This document shows positions 50,497 to 59,703 of a DNA stretch of 64,000 bases, piece after piece. The notes below the pieces were generated by a model, which was not told the origin of the DNA, did no database searches, and was given only the letters and a program-made list of their open reading frames with translations. Made by a program: the position numbers and the translations under genes. Each line of letters begins with the position of its first letter. Within the stretch, counting starts at the first letter, position 1. The DNA is from Caulobacteraceae bacterium (GTDB lineage Bacteria; Pseudomonadota; Alphaproteobacteria; Caulobacterales; Caulobacteraceae), in NCBI GenBank assembly GCA_947452365.1, contig CANGCO010000002.1:30017-94016 (forward strand), written 5' to 3'.

Positions 50497-51878
50497 TGAC
50501 CATCACAAATCAGGACCTACTGGCCCCCCGCACCAATGTCCTGTCGCGCCTATTGGCAGTCGAGCGCCTACGCTTTGTTGATGCCCACCCCCAAAGCGCG
50601 GCCATGGCCAAGCTGGCGAGCGCCCATTGGCAGGGCGGGGTACCGATGCACTGGATGGACGACTGGGCGAGCCCCTTTCCCATTTTTGCGGCCAGCGCTC
50701 ATCAGGCTCAGATTACCGACATGGATGGTCTAGCCTATGATGATTTTTGCCTCGGCGACACCCCTTCCATGTTTGGTCATGGTCTGGAGGTCGTGGCGCG
50801 GGCCCTGAGCGACCAAGCGTTAAAAGGCACCGGCTTTATGTTGCCGACCAAGGATGCTGTGGTGGTTGGCCAATTGCTGAGCGCGCGCTTTGGTCTGCCG
50901 TTTTGGCAGACGGCCAATACCGCCACCGATGCCAATCGCGCCGCTATTCGCTGGGCCCGGGCTGTAACCGGGCGCGATCAGATATTGGTGTTTGATGGCT
51001 GCTATCACGGTGCGGTCGATGACACCTTTGTTAGCCTGGCATCGGGCAAGCCCGGCATGAAGCCTGGACTTGTGGGTCAGGTGCATGATGTCAGCGCCCT
51101 TGCCAAGGTGATTGATTTTAACGATCTGGCAGCCTTAGAGGCAGCGCTTGCGCCGGGCGATGTGGCCTGTGTCTTGGCCGAGCCCGTCATGACCAATTGC
51201 GGCATGATCGCGCCGCTGCCCGGATATTTGGACGCCCTGCGCCGACTAACCCGTCAATATGGTACGCTACTTTTAATTGACGAGACCCATACGATATCGA
51301 CGGGGCCAGGTGGCGCGACGCGGGCCTATGGTCTGGAGCCAGACATATTCACCCTTGGCAAGGCCATTGCCGGCGGTGTGCCCGCAGCGGTCTGGGGCGT
51401 CACGGCTGAGCTATCGCAGCGCATGATCGCGGCGGCCAAGGCCATTGGCCCAGGCTATTCGGGTATTGGCACGACCTTGTCAGGTAATGCCCTATCGCTA
51501 GCGGCGATGCGGGTTATGCTTGAAGAGGTTATGACCCCGCAGGCCTATGATCATATGCTGGCGGGTGCGGCGCGTCTGGTGGCGGGTCTTGATCGGGTCA
51601 TTGCCAAGCATGGCTTGGCTTGGAGCGCGGTTCAGATTGGCGCGCGGGTCGAGCTTGTCTTTGCCAACCCAGCGCCGACAAATGCCCAGCAGATGCGCGC
51701 AGCCCTTGATCATGACCTGTTGGAAGCCTTGCATCTTTATTTGATTAATCACGGCGTTCTGATTGCGCCTTTTCACAATATGATGCTGGTGTCTCCGGTA
51801 ACGACCAATGCCCAGATTGACCGGCTGATTGACGCCATAGATGCCTTTGCCCTTGCCCTAGAAAGCCGCCACGCATGA
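50496..51878 (+). CDS. class III aminotransferase, glutamate-semialdehyde-mutase-like
   Basis: 460 aa from the GTG at 50496, which overlaps the preceding TAG by one base; a TTG at 50478 is the alternative. PLP fold type I with QTANTATDANRAAIRWAR, FDGCYHGAVDD, LLLIDETHTISTGPGG and the PLP lysine Lys289 (LGKAIAGG). DETHT in place of DEVxxG and TANTATDAN in place of the usual glycine-rich NSGTEA are features of the glutamate-1-semialdehyde-aminomutase-related branch. It probably acts on an amine or amino acid of the pathway handled by the coupled ligase gene; substrate not known. Confidence 0.85.
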   Translation: MTITNQDLLAPRTNVLSRLLAVERLRFVDAHPQSAAMAKLASAHWQGGVPMHWMDDWASPFPIFAASAHQAQITDMDGLAYDDFCLGDTPSMFGHGLEVVARALSDQALKGTGFMLPTKDAVVVGQLLSARFGLPFWQTANTATDANRAAIRWARAVTGRDQILVFDGCYHGAVDDTFVSLASGKPGMKPGLVGQVHDVSALAKVIDFNDLAALEAALAPGDVACVLAEPVMTNCGMIAPLPGYLDALRRLTRQYGTLLLIDETHTISTGPGGATRAYGLEPDIFTLGKAIAGGVPAAVWGVTAELSQRMIAAAKAIGPGYSGIGTTLSGNALSLAAMRVMLEEVMTPQAYDHMLAGAARLVAGLDRVIAKHGLAWSAVQIGARVELVFANPAPTNAQQMRAALDHDLLEALHLYLINHGVLIAPFHNMMLVSPVTTNAQIDRLIDAIDAFALALESRHA

Positions 51879-53287
51879 CCAAGCCTTTCGCCTCTGCACC
51901 GCCGCCGCGCCGTGGTGTGGCCACGCCCGATGAATGTCAGGCCTTTTTGGATGCCAATCCCCACATCCAGTTTTTCGATGTGTTTTTTACCAGCATGGCC
52001 GGCGTGCCCAGGGGCAAGCGCCTGCGTCGTCACGAATTGATGCCGATCTATGAATATGGCCGCTTCTTGCCGGGCTCGGTTCTTGTGGTTGATGTCAATG
52101 GGGCCGATTGCGAGGAAACGGGTCTGGTCTGGGAAGATGGCGATGCCGACCGTCTCGCAAGGCCCGTGCCGGGCACCTTGACCGCAGCACCCTGGCTGGG
52201 CGCGGATATGGGCCAGGTCATGCTGTCCTTATATGAACTAGATGGTACCCCGAATGATCTGGATCCGCGCCATGTGCTGCAACGCGTGCTCGACCGCTAC
52301 GCCGCCGATGGCCTGACCCCAGTCACGGCCTGCGAGCTGGAATATTATCTCGTCGATCTGGAGCGAACGGCGGACGGTGATTTACAGCCGCCGCGCTCGG
52401 CCCAGACCGGGCACCGCCCGACCGGGATTCAGGTTTATGGTTTGCCTGAGCTAGAGGCGATCTCGCCCTTTTTGCGCGAGCTATGGGCCACGTGCGATGT
52501 GCTTGGCGTGCCGCTCGAAGGCGCGATTTCAGAGTTTGCGCCCAGTCAGGTCGAACTAACCCTCAAGCACAAGCCTGATGCGCTACGCGCTGCTGACGAT
52601 GCCTTGCTCTATAAACGCGCGGCCAAGGGTGTGGCCCTGCGTCATGGCTGCGAGGCAACCTTTATGGCCAAGCCCTGGTCTGACCGGGCCGGTAGCGGCT
52701 TTCACATGCATGTCAGCTTTAATAATGCCGCCGGCGAAAACCTTTGCGCCAGCGAGGACCTGCAAGGCTCGCCCATGCTCAAGAATGCCATTGGCGGTAT
52801 GAAGGACCTGTTGGGCGAGGGCATGGCGATCTTTGCGCCCAATGCCAATTCCTATCGCCGTTTTAAGGCCAATTCCTATGCGCCGGTTGCCCCCACCTGG
52901 GGCGTCAATAACCGCACGGTGTCTTTGCGTGTGCCAGCAGGCCTTCCCCATACCCGCCATGTCGAGCACAGGGTGGCCGGGGCGGATGCCAATCCGTATC
53001 TGGTCTTGGCCGTGATTTTGGCCTGTGCGCATTTCGGGATTAACCATAAGATCGATCCAGGCCCCGCCGTGGTCGGGGATGGTTATGCTGCAGCCCAGGC
53101 GGCCAATGTGCGCCTGCCGTCTAACTGGTTTGCCGCCGTCGATTTGTTGGACCAGTCCAAAGTTTTGCGGGAATATCTTGGCGATCGCTTTGTCGACATG
53201 TTTGTCTCGGTCAAACGCACCGAACAGGCACGCTTTTTTGAGGTCGTAACATCGCTAGATTTTGACTGGTATTTGCGCAACGCTTGA
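51875..53287 (+). CDS. second glutamine-synthetase-like gamma-glutamyl ligase
   Basis: 470 aa, start overlapping the aminotransferase stop by four bases (ATGA). N-terminal FFDVFFTSMAGVPRGKRLRRHELM and catalytic TACELEYYLVD, EFAPSQVELTL, ATFMAKPWSDRAGSGFHMHVSF, NSYRRFKANSYAP and NRTVSLRVP. It belongs to the PuuA/SpuI-like group but is clearly diverged from the copy at 14724, so a different amine substrate is likely. It lacks the long basic N-terminus of that copy. It sits between an unusual aminotransferase and the Pot importer. Confidence 0.88.
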   Translation: MTKPFASAPPPRRGVATPDECQAFLDANPHIQFFDVFFTSMAGVPRGKRLRRHELMPIYEYGRFLPGSVLVVDVNGADCEETGLVWEDGDADRLARPVPGTLTAAPWLGADMGQVMLSLYELDGTPNDLDPRHVLQRVLDRYAADGLTPVTACELEYYLVDLERTADGDLQPPRSAQTGHRPTGIQVYGLPELEAISPFLRELWATCDVLGVPLEGAISEFAPSQVELTLKHKPDALRAADDALLYKRAAKGVALRHGCEATFMAKPWSDRAGSGFHMHVSFNNAAGENLCASEDLQGSPMLKNAIGGMKDLLGEGMAIFAPNANSYRRFKANSYAPVAPTWGVNNRTVSLRVPAGLPHTRHVEHRVAGADANPYLVLAVILACAHFGINHKIDPGPAVVGDGYAAAQAANVRLPSNWFAAVDLLDQSKVLREYLGDRFVDMFVSVKRTEQARFFEVVTSLDFDWYLRNA

Positions 53288-53398
53288 AAAAGACGCTGTT
53301 TGGTCGTCGAAGTGCTGCAGGGCCCGAAATGCTTGGGCCAGACTGCGCGATCACATAAACGACTTGGCCTCAGTCCAAGCCAAAAGAGAGGGAAGATT

Positions 53399-54511
53399 AT
53401 GAGTGACAAGTCCGGTGCTTCAAGACGATCACTGCTCACCGCCCTAGGCGCCTCCGGGGCTGCCGCTGTTGGCTTGAGTTTTGCGGGCGGTCTAGCCGGT
53501 TGCAACCCAAAGGCTGATACCAAGGCGGCAGGCGGGGCAGAAGAGCCTAAGCTGAACTTTTATAACTGGGACACATATATCGGCCCCACCACCTTGGCGG
53601 ATTTCAAAAAAGCTAGTGGCGTTGATGTCAGCATGAGCCTGTTTGCGACCAATGACGAATTGTTCGCCAAGCTCAAGGCCGGAAACCCCGGCTTTGATGT
53701 GATCGTGCCGTCCAATGAATTTGTGACGCGCATGAGCCAGTCCAACATGCTGATGCCGCTGGACCATACCAAGATTCCCAATATGAAAAATATTGATCCG
53801 GCCTTTTTGAACCCCGACTTTGACCCAGGCCGTAAATATTCCATGCCCTATACGTGGCTGGTTCTGGGGATTGGCTATCGCAAGTCCAAGGTCAAGGGTG
53901 TGCCTGACAGCTGGAAATACATTTTCGATTCCGACCAATACAAGGGCCGCATTGCCTTGCTATCTGAGTCTGCTGACCTGACGCGCTTGGCCGCCAAATA
54001 TCTTGGCCATTCGGTCAATGGCATCCAGCCCGACATGGTCGCGCAGATCGAAAAAATGTTGATCAAGCAAAAGCCTTATATCAAGGCCTTCCATGACGAT
54101 AATGGCCAGGACATGTTGCTGGCTGGTGATGTCGATCTGGTGCTGGAATATAATGGCGATATTGCCCAGGTCATGAAGGAGGATCCCGATCTCGATTTCG
54201 TCGTGCCCAAGGAAGGCAGCCTGATCAATTCCGATACCCTATGCATCCCGGTCGGCGCGCCTAGGCCCAATAATGCTCATGCCTTCATCAATTATTTGTT
54301 GGATGCCCAGGCCGGTGCGGCGATCACCAAGACCATTCTCTATCCTACCCCGAATGCAGCGGCCAAGGCCCTTATGCCAGACAGCTACCGCGCCAATCCG
54401 GTCATCTTCCCGCCCAAGTCCATGATGGACAAGTGCGAATACGGCGCCTTTGAAGGGGCTGAAAAAGCCAAATTGTTTGAGGAAGCCATTACTCGGGTCC
54501 GGGCGGCCTAG
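53399..54511 (+). CDS. potF: putrescine/spermidine-binding protein (PotF/PotD-type)
   Basis: 370 aa from ATG 53399 (AGAGAGGGA upstream). N-terminal export signal with twin arginine SRRSLLTALGASGAAAVGL followed by a lipobox LAGC, so it may be a Tat-exported lipoprotein. The mature part is a type II periplasmic binding fold: LNFYNWDTYIGPTTLADF, the polyamine-pocket MPYTWLVLGIGYR, and LVLEYNGDIAQV. It captures polyamines for the permease genes that follow. Four-gene Pot operon continues at 54551. Confidence 0.92.
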   Translation: MSDKSGASRRSLLTALGASGAAAVGLSFAGGLAGCNPKADTKAAGGAEEPKLNFYNWDTYIGPTTLADFKKASGVDVSMSLFATNDELFAKLKAGNPGFDVIVPSNEFVTRMSQSNMLMPLDHTKIPNMKNIDPAFLNPDFDPGRKYSMPYTWLVLGIGYRKSKVKGVPDSWKYIFDSDQYKGRIALLSESADLTRLAAKYLGHSVNGIQPDMVAQIEKMLIKQKPYIKAFHDDNGQDMLLAGDVDLVLEYNGDIAQVMKEDPDLDFVVPKEGSLINSDTLCIPVGAPRPNNAHAFINYLLDAQAGAAITKTILYPTPNAAAKALMPDSYRANPVIFPPKSMMDKCEYGAFEGAEKAKLFEEAITRVRAA

Positions 54512-54550
54512 GCCCTCAACCTTCCCAAAAAAAGACTAAAGGGGGATTGG

Positions 54551-55459
54551 ATGGAACAGAGTTGGCGAAAGGCAAAATCGGTTTTTGCCCTAGTGCTGGG
54601 GCCACCCTTGTTTTGGCTCGTCCTGTTCTTTCTGATCCCCCTGGCGATTGTCTGGGTCTATAGTTTTGGCACGAATATTGGCCTGACTCAGATTGCCTTT
54701 ACCGGTACATTTTCCAATTATACTCGGGCGATTGAGCCGCTCTATGTGGGTATATTCGTCAAGTCTGTCGGGGTTGCGGCCCTAACCACAGGCCTTTGTA
54801 TCGTGCTGGGCTTTCCGGTGGCGCTGGCCATTACGTTTGCGCCGGACAAGCTCAAGGCCTGGCTGATCTTGCTGATCATGCTTCCGTTCTGGACCAATCT
54901 CCTGATCCGCACCTATGCCCTGATCGCGGTCCTGCGTGACGAGGGTTATGTTAATATGACCTATCATTGGCTCTGGACCCATGCCGGCGGGCTTATGACC
55001 TTTGCCGGCTTAAAGCCGCTGGGCGATTTTGTGCCGCTGGAATTGCTACATAATAATTTCGCGGTCGTATTTGGGCTAGTTTATGTGCATCTGCCGTTTA
55101 TGGTCTTGCCCCTCTATTCGGCCCTAGACCGCCTAGATCGTTCGCTACTCGAGGCTAGCCTTGATCTTGGTGCCGGCCATGCCCGCACCATGTTGCAGAT
55201 AGTAGCGCCACTGGCTCTGCCAGGCATTGCCTCTGGCATATTGATCACTTTTATCCCTGCCCTTGGGGCCTATTTGACGCCGGACCTGCTCGGCGGTCCC
55301 GATAGCCAGATGATTGCCAATATTATCGAGCGCCAGTTCAAGCGGGCCAATGACTGGCCGTTCGGCGCCGCATTGTCCTTCCTATTGATGTATATGACCT
55401 TCATCGCCATTGCGCTGCAGGCGGTCTTGGCCAAACGCAATGCGGGGGCCAAGGCATGA
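54551..55459 (+). CDS. potH: polyamine ABC transporter permease (PotH/PotB-type)
   Basis: 302 aa with six predicted membrane helices and the ABC permease loop EASLDLGAGHARTMLQIVAPLALPGI (EAA motif). GGGGGA precedes the ATG. The stop overlaps the next permease start by four bases. The N-terminal half keeps WVYSFG and FSNYTRAIE seen in PotB/PotH. Confidence 0.93.
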   Translation: MEQSWRKAKSVFALVLGPPLFWLVLFFLIPLAIVWVYSFGTNIGLTQIAFTGTFSNYTRAIEPLYVGIFVKSVGVAALTTGLCIVLGFPVALAITFAPDKLKAWLILLIMLPFWTNLLIRTYALIAVLRDEGYVNMTYHWLWTHAGGLMTFAGLKPLGDFVPLELLHNNFAVVFGLVYVHLPFMVLPLYSALDRLDRSLLEASLDLGAGHARTMLQIVAPLALPGIASGILITFIPALGAYLTPDLLGGPDSQMIANIIERQFKRANDWPFGAALSFLLMYMTFIAIALQAVLAKRNAGAKA

Positions 55460-56322
55460 GAAAGCGCCAAAAGCGGGCCGCGCCGGGCCCCCTGGAATAT
55501 CTGCGTCGCTGGCCGCTTCAGGCTTGGCTGGTCATGGTCTCGGTCTTCCTGTACGCGCCGCTCCTGACCTTAATGGCCTTTAGTTTCAACGACTCCAAAC
55601 GCAATATTGTCTGGAAGGGGTTTACGCTCAACTATTACGAGCAGGTCCTCCACGATCAGAGCCTGTTGACCGCTTTTGGCAATTCCCTAACCATTGCAGC
55701 GATCTGCACTTTGGTCAGTGTGATCCTTGGGGCCATGACCGCACTCTTACTTTGGCGGTTTCGTTTTAGCGGCAAGACCGTGCTGGATGGGGCCATGGCC
55801 CTGCCGATCGTTGTGCCGGAGATCTGTATGGGCGTGGCCATGTTGGTGTTTTTCGCCAAGGTCATGCCATGGCCCAGCGGGTTGCCGTGGCCGTTAAATC
55901 TCGGTGCGATCATCATCTCGCATATCTCGTTTTCGTTTCCGTTTGTTGCCGTGGTCGTACGTGCGCGGATGGCCTCGTTCAATCGCGAACTGGAAGAAGC
56001 GGCCAAGGATCTGGGGGCGGGTGAATGGATGACGATCCGCGATGTCATTATTCCGCATATGCAGCCGTCTCTAATTGCCGGGGCCTTGCTCGCCTTCACG
56101 TTGAGCCTCGATGATTTTGTCATCACCTTCTTTACCTCAGGACCCGACACAGTGACCTTTCCGGTCAAGGTCTATTCCATGGTGCGGTTCTCGGTGACGC
56201 CTGAGGTTAATGCCGCCTCGACCCTATTGATTGTCTTGACCGTTATACTTACGGCCTTGGCCCTGCGTTTTCAGGGTACGGACGCTGTCGCCGGTGGCCA
56301 TGCCCCCGACCCTAAAGCTTAA
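55456..56322 (+). CDS. potI: polyamine ABC transporter permease (PotI/PotC-type)
   Basis: 288 aa, six helices, start coupled to potH (ATGA). Family marks: FNDSKRNIVWKGFTLNYYEQVL, EICMGVAML, ELEEAAKDLGAGEWMTIRDVIIPHMQPSLI (EAA loop) and FTLSLDDFVITFF. The partner membrane subunit of PotH. Confidence 0.93.
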   Translation: MRKRQKRAAPGPLEYLRRWPLQAWLVMVSVFLYAPLLTLMAFSFNDSKRNIVWKGFTLNYYEQVLHDQSLLTAFGNSLTIAAICTLVSVILGAMTALLLWRFRFSGKTVLDGAMALPIVVPEICMGVAMLVFFAKVMPWPSGLPWPLNLGAIIISHISFSFPFVAVVVRARMASFNRELEEAAKDLGAGEWMTIRDVIIPHMQPSLIAGALLAFTLSLDDFVITFFTSGPDTVTFPVKVYSMVRFSVTPEVNAASTLLIVLTVILTALALRFQGTDAVAGGHAPDPKA

Positions 56323-56338
56323 GAGGGACCCATTTACC

Positions 56339-57490
56339 ATGTCCGCCCCACAAACAGCCGCCAAGGCCCCGGCCAAGACCATTATTAGTTTTGAAAACAT
56401 TACCAAGCGTTATGGCAAGGTGGTGGCCGTCGATAATGTCAGCCTGACCATTGAGGAGGGCGAGTTTTTCTCCCTGCTTGGCCCTTCGGGCTGTGGCAAG
56501 ACCACCTTGCTTCGAATGTTGGCGGGTTTTGAGACCCCAACCGAGGGCCGCATCCTGATTGATGGTCAAGATGTCAGCGAGATTCCGCCAAACAAGCGCC
56601 CGGTAAACATGGTATTCCAATCCTATGCGGTCTTTCCGCATATGACCGTGGCGCAAAACGTGGCCTATGGCCTAAAGGTCGATGGCATCGGCGCAAAAGA
56701 GTGTGCCGAGCGGGTGGAAGAAGCCCTAGCCCTGGTCAAGCTGGAGGGCTATGGCCCGCGCAAGCCCGATCAATTATCGGGCGGCCAAAGACAGCGGGTG
56801 GCCTTGGCCCGGGCCCTTGTCAAGCGCCCACGCGTGCTTTTGCTGGATGAGCCCTTGTCGGCGCTGGATGCCAAGTTGCGCGAACAAATGCGTTCAGAAC
56901 TAACCCAGCTTCAAGACAAGGTGGGCATTACCTTTATCATGGTTACCCATGATCAGGACGAGGCCTTGGCCATGGCGTGCCGCTGCGCGGTGATGAATAG
57001 GGGCCTGTTGCAGCAGGTTGCGACGCCCAGCGATCTTTATGAGTTCCCCAATTCGCGTTTTGTTGCCGACTTTATTGGCCAGGTAAATCTCTTCGAGGGC
57101 CAGTTGGTGGTGGATGAGCCTGATCACGCGGTGATCGACTCTGCCGAGGTGGGCGTTCCCATCTATCTGGACCATGGCGTTACCGGTGCAACCGGCTCAA
57201 CGGTCTGGGCCGCTATTCGACCTGAAAAGATCGAAATCTATAAGCGTATAGACGGCGCCGAAATGATTAAGATGGAGGATGCCCCGCAAGGTCATAATGT
57301 CGTGGCCGGGACCATTACCCATCTTGCCTATCTGGGCTCAGAGACGGTGTTTGATGTCACCCTTATGACCGGTCACAGCGTCAAGGTGGTGCGTTCAAAC
57401 CTAACGCGTTGGGATCAGGAAGACTTTAGCTGGGATGAGCCGGTTTGGCTGTCTTGGCACGCTTGCTCGCCCGCCATGTTGACGGCTTGA
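56339..57490 (+). CDS. potG: polyamine ABC transporter ATP-binding protein (PotG/PotA-type)
   Basis: 383 aa from ATG 56339 (AGAGGGA upstream; the ATG at 56294 lies in potI). Walker A GPSGCGKTT at 48-56, Q-loop FQSYAVFPHM, signature LSGGQRQRVALARAL, Walker B LLLDEP, and a C-terminal TOBE domain (WAAIRPEKIEIY). Energises uptake. It ends the transporter block; puuD begins ten bases later, so import and gamma-glutamyl-GABA hydrolysis are co-expressed. Confidence 0.94.
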   Translation: MSAPQTAAKAPAKTIISFENITKRYGKVVAVDNVSLTIEEGEFFSLLGPSGCGKTTLLRMLAGFETPTEGRILIDGQDVSEIPPNKRPVNMVFQSYAVFPHMTVAQNVAYGLKVDGIGAKECAERVEEALALVKLEGYGPRKPDQLSGGQRQRVALARALVKRPRVLLLDEPLSALDAKLREQMRSELTQLQDKVGITFIMVTHDQDEALAMACRCAVMNRGLLQQVATPSDLYEFPNSRFVADFIGQVNLFEGQLVVDEPDHAVIDSAEVGVPIYLDHGVTGATGSTVWAAIRPEKIEIYKRIDGAEMIKMEDAPQGHNVVAGTITHLAYLGSETVFDVTLMTGHSVKVVRSNLTRWDQEDFSWDEPVWLSWHACSPAMLTA

Positions 57491-57500
57491 GCCGGTTGTC

Positions 57501-58256
57501 ATGAGCATGGCGCGCCCGGTGACGGGGATAATTTGCTGTAACCGCGCCGTCGGTGCAGAGACGGCTCAGGCGGTGATGAACCGCTATGTTACGGCGACCA
57601 TGACCTATGCTGATGCGGCGGCGCTGCTGGTACCCTCCTTGCCTGATCAGATGCGGGCCTCGGAGATCGCAGGACGACTGGACGGGCTTTTACTGACGGG
57701 CAGCCCCTCGAACATGCAGCCGCACCGCTATGGCCAGGCGATTGACGATGCACCGGGCCCCTTTGATGCGCCGCGCGACGCCATGACCCAGGACCTGATC
57801 GCGGCCATGCTGGATCTGGGCAAGCCCGTGTTTGGCATTTGCCGCGGATTTCAAGAGTTGAATGTTGCGCTTGGCGGTAGCTTGCGCCGCGATGTTAGCG
57901 CACCGGACGCACCGCTCGCCCACCACGCCCCTGACGGGGTCAGTTTTGAGGCCATGTTTGATCATTACCACCCCGTGGCCTTGACCAAGGGCGGGGTGCT
58001 GGCCAGTCGCTATGGCACGGACCAATTGACCGTTAATTCGGTGCATTATCAGGGTGTGGATCAATTGGCATCTGGCCTTTTGGCCGAGGCCCAAGCGCCG
58101 GATGGTCTGATTGAGGCCTTTTCGGCCAAACCCAATGGCGCCGACGTCCTCGCCGTGCAGTGGCATCCCGAATGGCGAACCGCCAACCATCCCCAATCTC
58201 AAACCTTTTTTGCCCTGTTTGGCGCCGCCCTGCGCGGTGAGCCGATCGGGGCCTGA
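57501..58256 (+). CDS. puuD: gamma-glutamyl-GABA hydrolase (PuuD-type)
   Basis: 251 aa class I glutamine-amidotransferase-like hydrolase (peptidase C26). Nucleophile Cys114 in FGICRGFQELNVALGG, with His222 and Glu224 in VQWHPEW completing the triad. GLLLTGSPSNMQPHRYG is a PuuD-specific substrate loop. It releases glutamate and GABA from gamma-glutamyl-GABA, the last masked intermediate. No strong ribosome site; an ATG at 57507 is the alternative start. It lies between the importer and the putrescine aminotransferase. Confidence 0.93.
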   Translation: MSMARPVTGIICCNRAVGAETAQAVMNRYVTATMTYADAAALLVPSLPDQMRASEIAGRLDGLLLTGSPSNMQPHRYGQAIDDAPGPFDAPRDAMTQDLIAAMLDLGKPVFGICRGFQELNVALGGSLRRDVSAPDAPLAHHAPDGVSFEAMFDHYHPVALTKGGVLASRYGTDQLTVNSVHYQGVDQLASGLLAEAQAPDGLIEAFSAKPNGADVLAVQWHPEWRTANHPQSQTFFALFGAALRGEPIGA

Positions 58257-58285
58257 TCCCCATTTTTCTGACTGGAGCCAAGCCT

Positions 58286-59671
58286 ATGACTGCCCCGATC
58301 CGTAATTATGACATCGCCGCCCTCAAGCGCATGGACCTAGCCCACCATCTGCCAGCCCAAACGGACTATCGCCTGCAAGAATCCCTTGGCGGCAGCCGGA
58401 TCATTACCCGCGCCGATGGCTGCTATATTTATGACGGCGACGGCAACAAGATCCTAGATGGCATGGCCGGACTTTGGTGCGTCAATGTCGGGTATGGCCG
58501 TAAGGAATTGGCGGATGCGGCCTATGAGCAGATGTTGGAGCTGCCCTATTATAATACGTTCTTTAAGACTGCGACGCCGCCGCCGGTCATGCTGGCTGCC
58601 AAGGTTGCCGAGAAAATGGGTGGCCATCTGAGCCATGTGTTTTTCAATTCTTCAGGCTCTGAGGCCAATGACACTGTGTTTCGCCTGGTGCGCCATTATT
58701 GGGCGCTCAAGGGCCAGCCGCAGCGCCAGATCTTTATCAGCCGCTGGAATGCCTATCACGGCTCAACCGTGGCCGGGGTCAGCCTTGGCGGCATGACCTA
58801 TATGCATGAACAGGGCAATCTGCCGATCCCCGGCGTCGAGCATGTCATGCAGCCCTATAGCTTTAACGACGGTTTTGGTGAGGACCCGGAGGTCTTTGCC
58901 AGCCGTGCGGCCCAGGCTATTGAAGATCGTATCTTGGCCGTTGGGCCTGAAAATGTTGCGGCCTTTATCGGCGAGCCGGTCCAAGGCGCTGGGGGGGTGA
59001 TTATTCCGCCAGCGTCTTATTGGCCAAAGGTCGAGGCCATTTGCCGCAAATACGGCATATTGCTGGTTTGTGACGAGGTGATCTGCGGGTTTGGCCGTCT
59101 GGGCCAATGGTTTGGTCACCAGCATTATGGCATCAAGCCCGATATCATTGCCATGGCCAAGGGCCTGTCCAGCGGCTATCTGCCCATTTCGGCCGTCGGT
59201 GTCGCAGACTTTATTGTCGCCGAGCTTAAGGCCCACGACGGTGATTTCGTTCATGGCTTTACCTATTCTGGCCATCCAACGGCCTGTGCCGTGGCCCTGA
59301 AAAATATTGAGATTATGGAACGCGAAGGCCTGATTGAGCGCACCCGCACCGATACCGGCCCCTATATTGCTAAGGCCATGGCAACCTTGAACGACCATCC
59401 CCTGGTGGGCGAGGTGCGTACGCTTGGCCTGATTGGTGCGATCGAAATTGTTTCAAAGAAGGGGACAAATCAGCGCTTTGGTGGCCGTGAAGGCACGGCC
59501 GGGCCGATTGTCCGCGATCTTTGCATCAAGAACGGTCTGATGGTGCGCGGCATTCGTGACAGCCTGGTCTTCTGCCCGCCCCTGATCATTAGTCATGCTG
59601 AGATTGACCAGATGGTGGCTATTTTGCGCCGCTCTCTTGACGAGGCGGTGCCAAGACTGGCCCTAATCTAG
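58286..59671 (+). CDS. spuC: putrescine/diamine:pyruvate aminotransferase (SpuC-type, class III)
   Basis: 461 aa. HHLPAQTDYRLQESLGGSRIITRADG is the N-terminal signature of SpuC/PauC-like polyamine transaminases. Catalytic region: VFFNSSGSEANDTVFRLVRHYW, YHGSTVAGVSLGG, LLVCDEVICGFGR and the PLP lysine Lys292 (MAKGLSSGYLP). It transfers amino groups from putrescine or GABA to pyruvate; it may also serve as the GABA transaminase step. TGGAG precedes the ATG. Last gene of the rightward 53.4-59.7 kb unit. Confidence 0.92.
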   Translation: MTAPIRNYDIAALKRMDLAHHLPAQTDYRLQESLGGSRIITRADGCYIYDGDGNKILDGMAGLWCVNVGYGRKELADAAYEQMLELPYYNTFFKTATPPPVMLAAKVAEKMGGHLSHVFFNSSGSEANDTVFRLVRHYWALKGQPQRQIFISRWNAYHGSTVAGVSLGGMTYMHEQGNLPIPGVEHVMQPYSFNDGFGEDPEVFASRAAQAIEDRILAVGPENVAAFIGEPVQGAGGVIIPPASYWPKVEAICRKYGILLVCDEVICGFGRLGQWFGHQHYGIKPDIIAMAKGLSSGYLPISAVGVADFIVAELKAHDGDFVHGFTYSGHPTACAVALKNIEIMEREGLIERTRTDTGPYIAKAMATLNDHPLVGEVRTLGLIGAIEIVSKKGTNQRFGGREGTAGPIVRDLCIKNGLMVRGIRDSLVFCPPLIISHAEIDQMVAILRRSLDEAVPRLALI

Positions 59672-59703
59672 CCAAGATAAATATCAAGAATCGGGAAGCG
59701 CTC

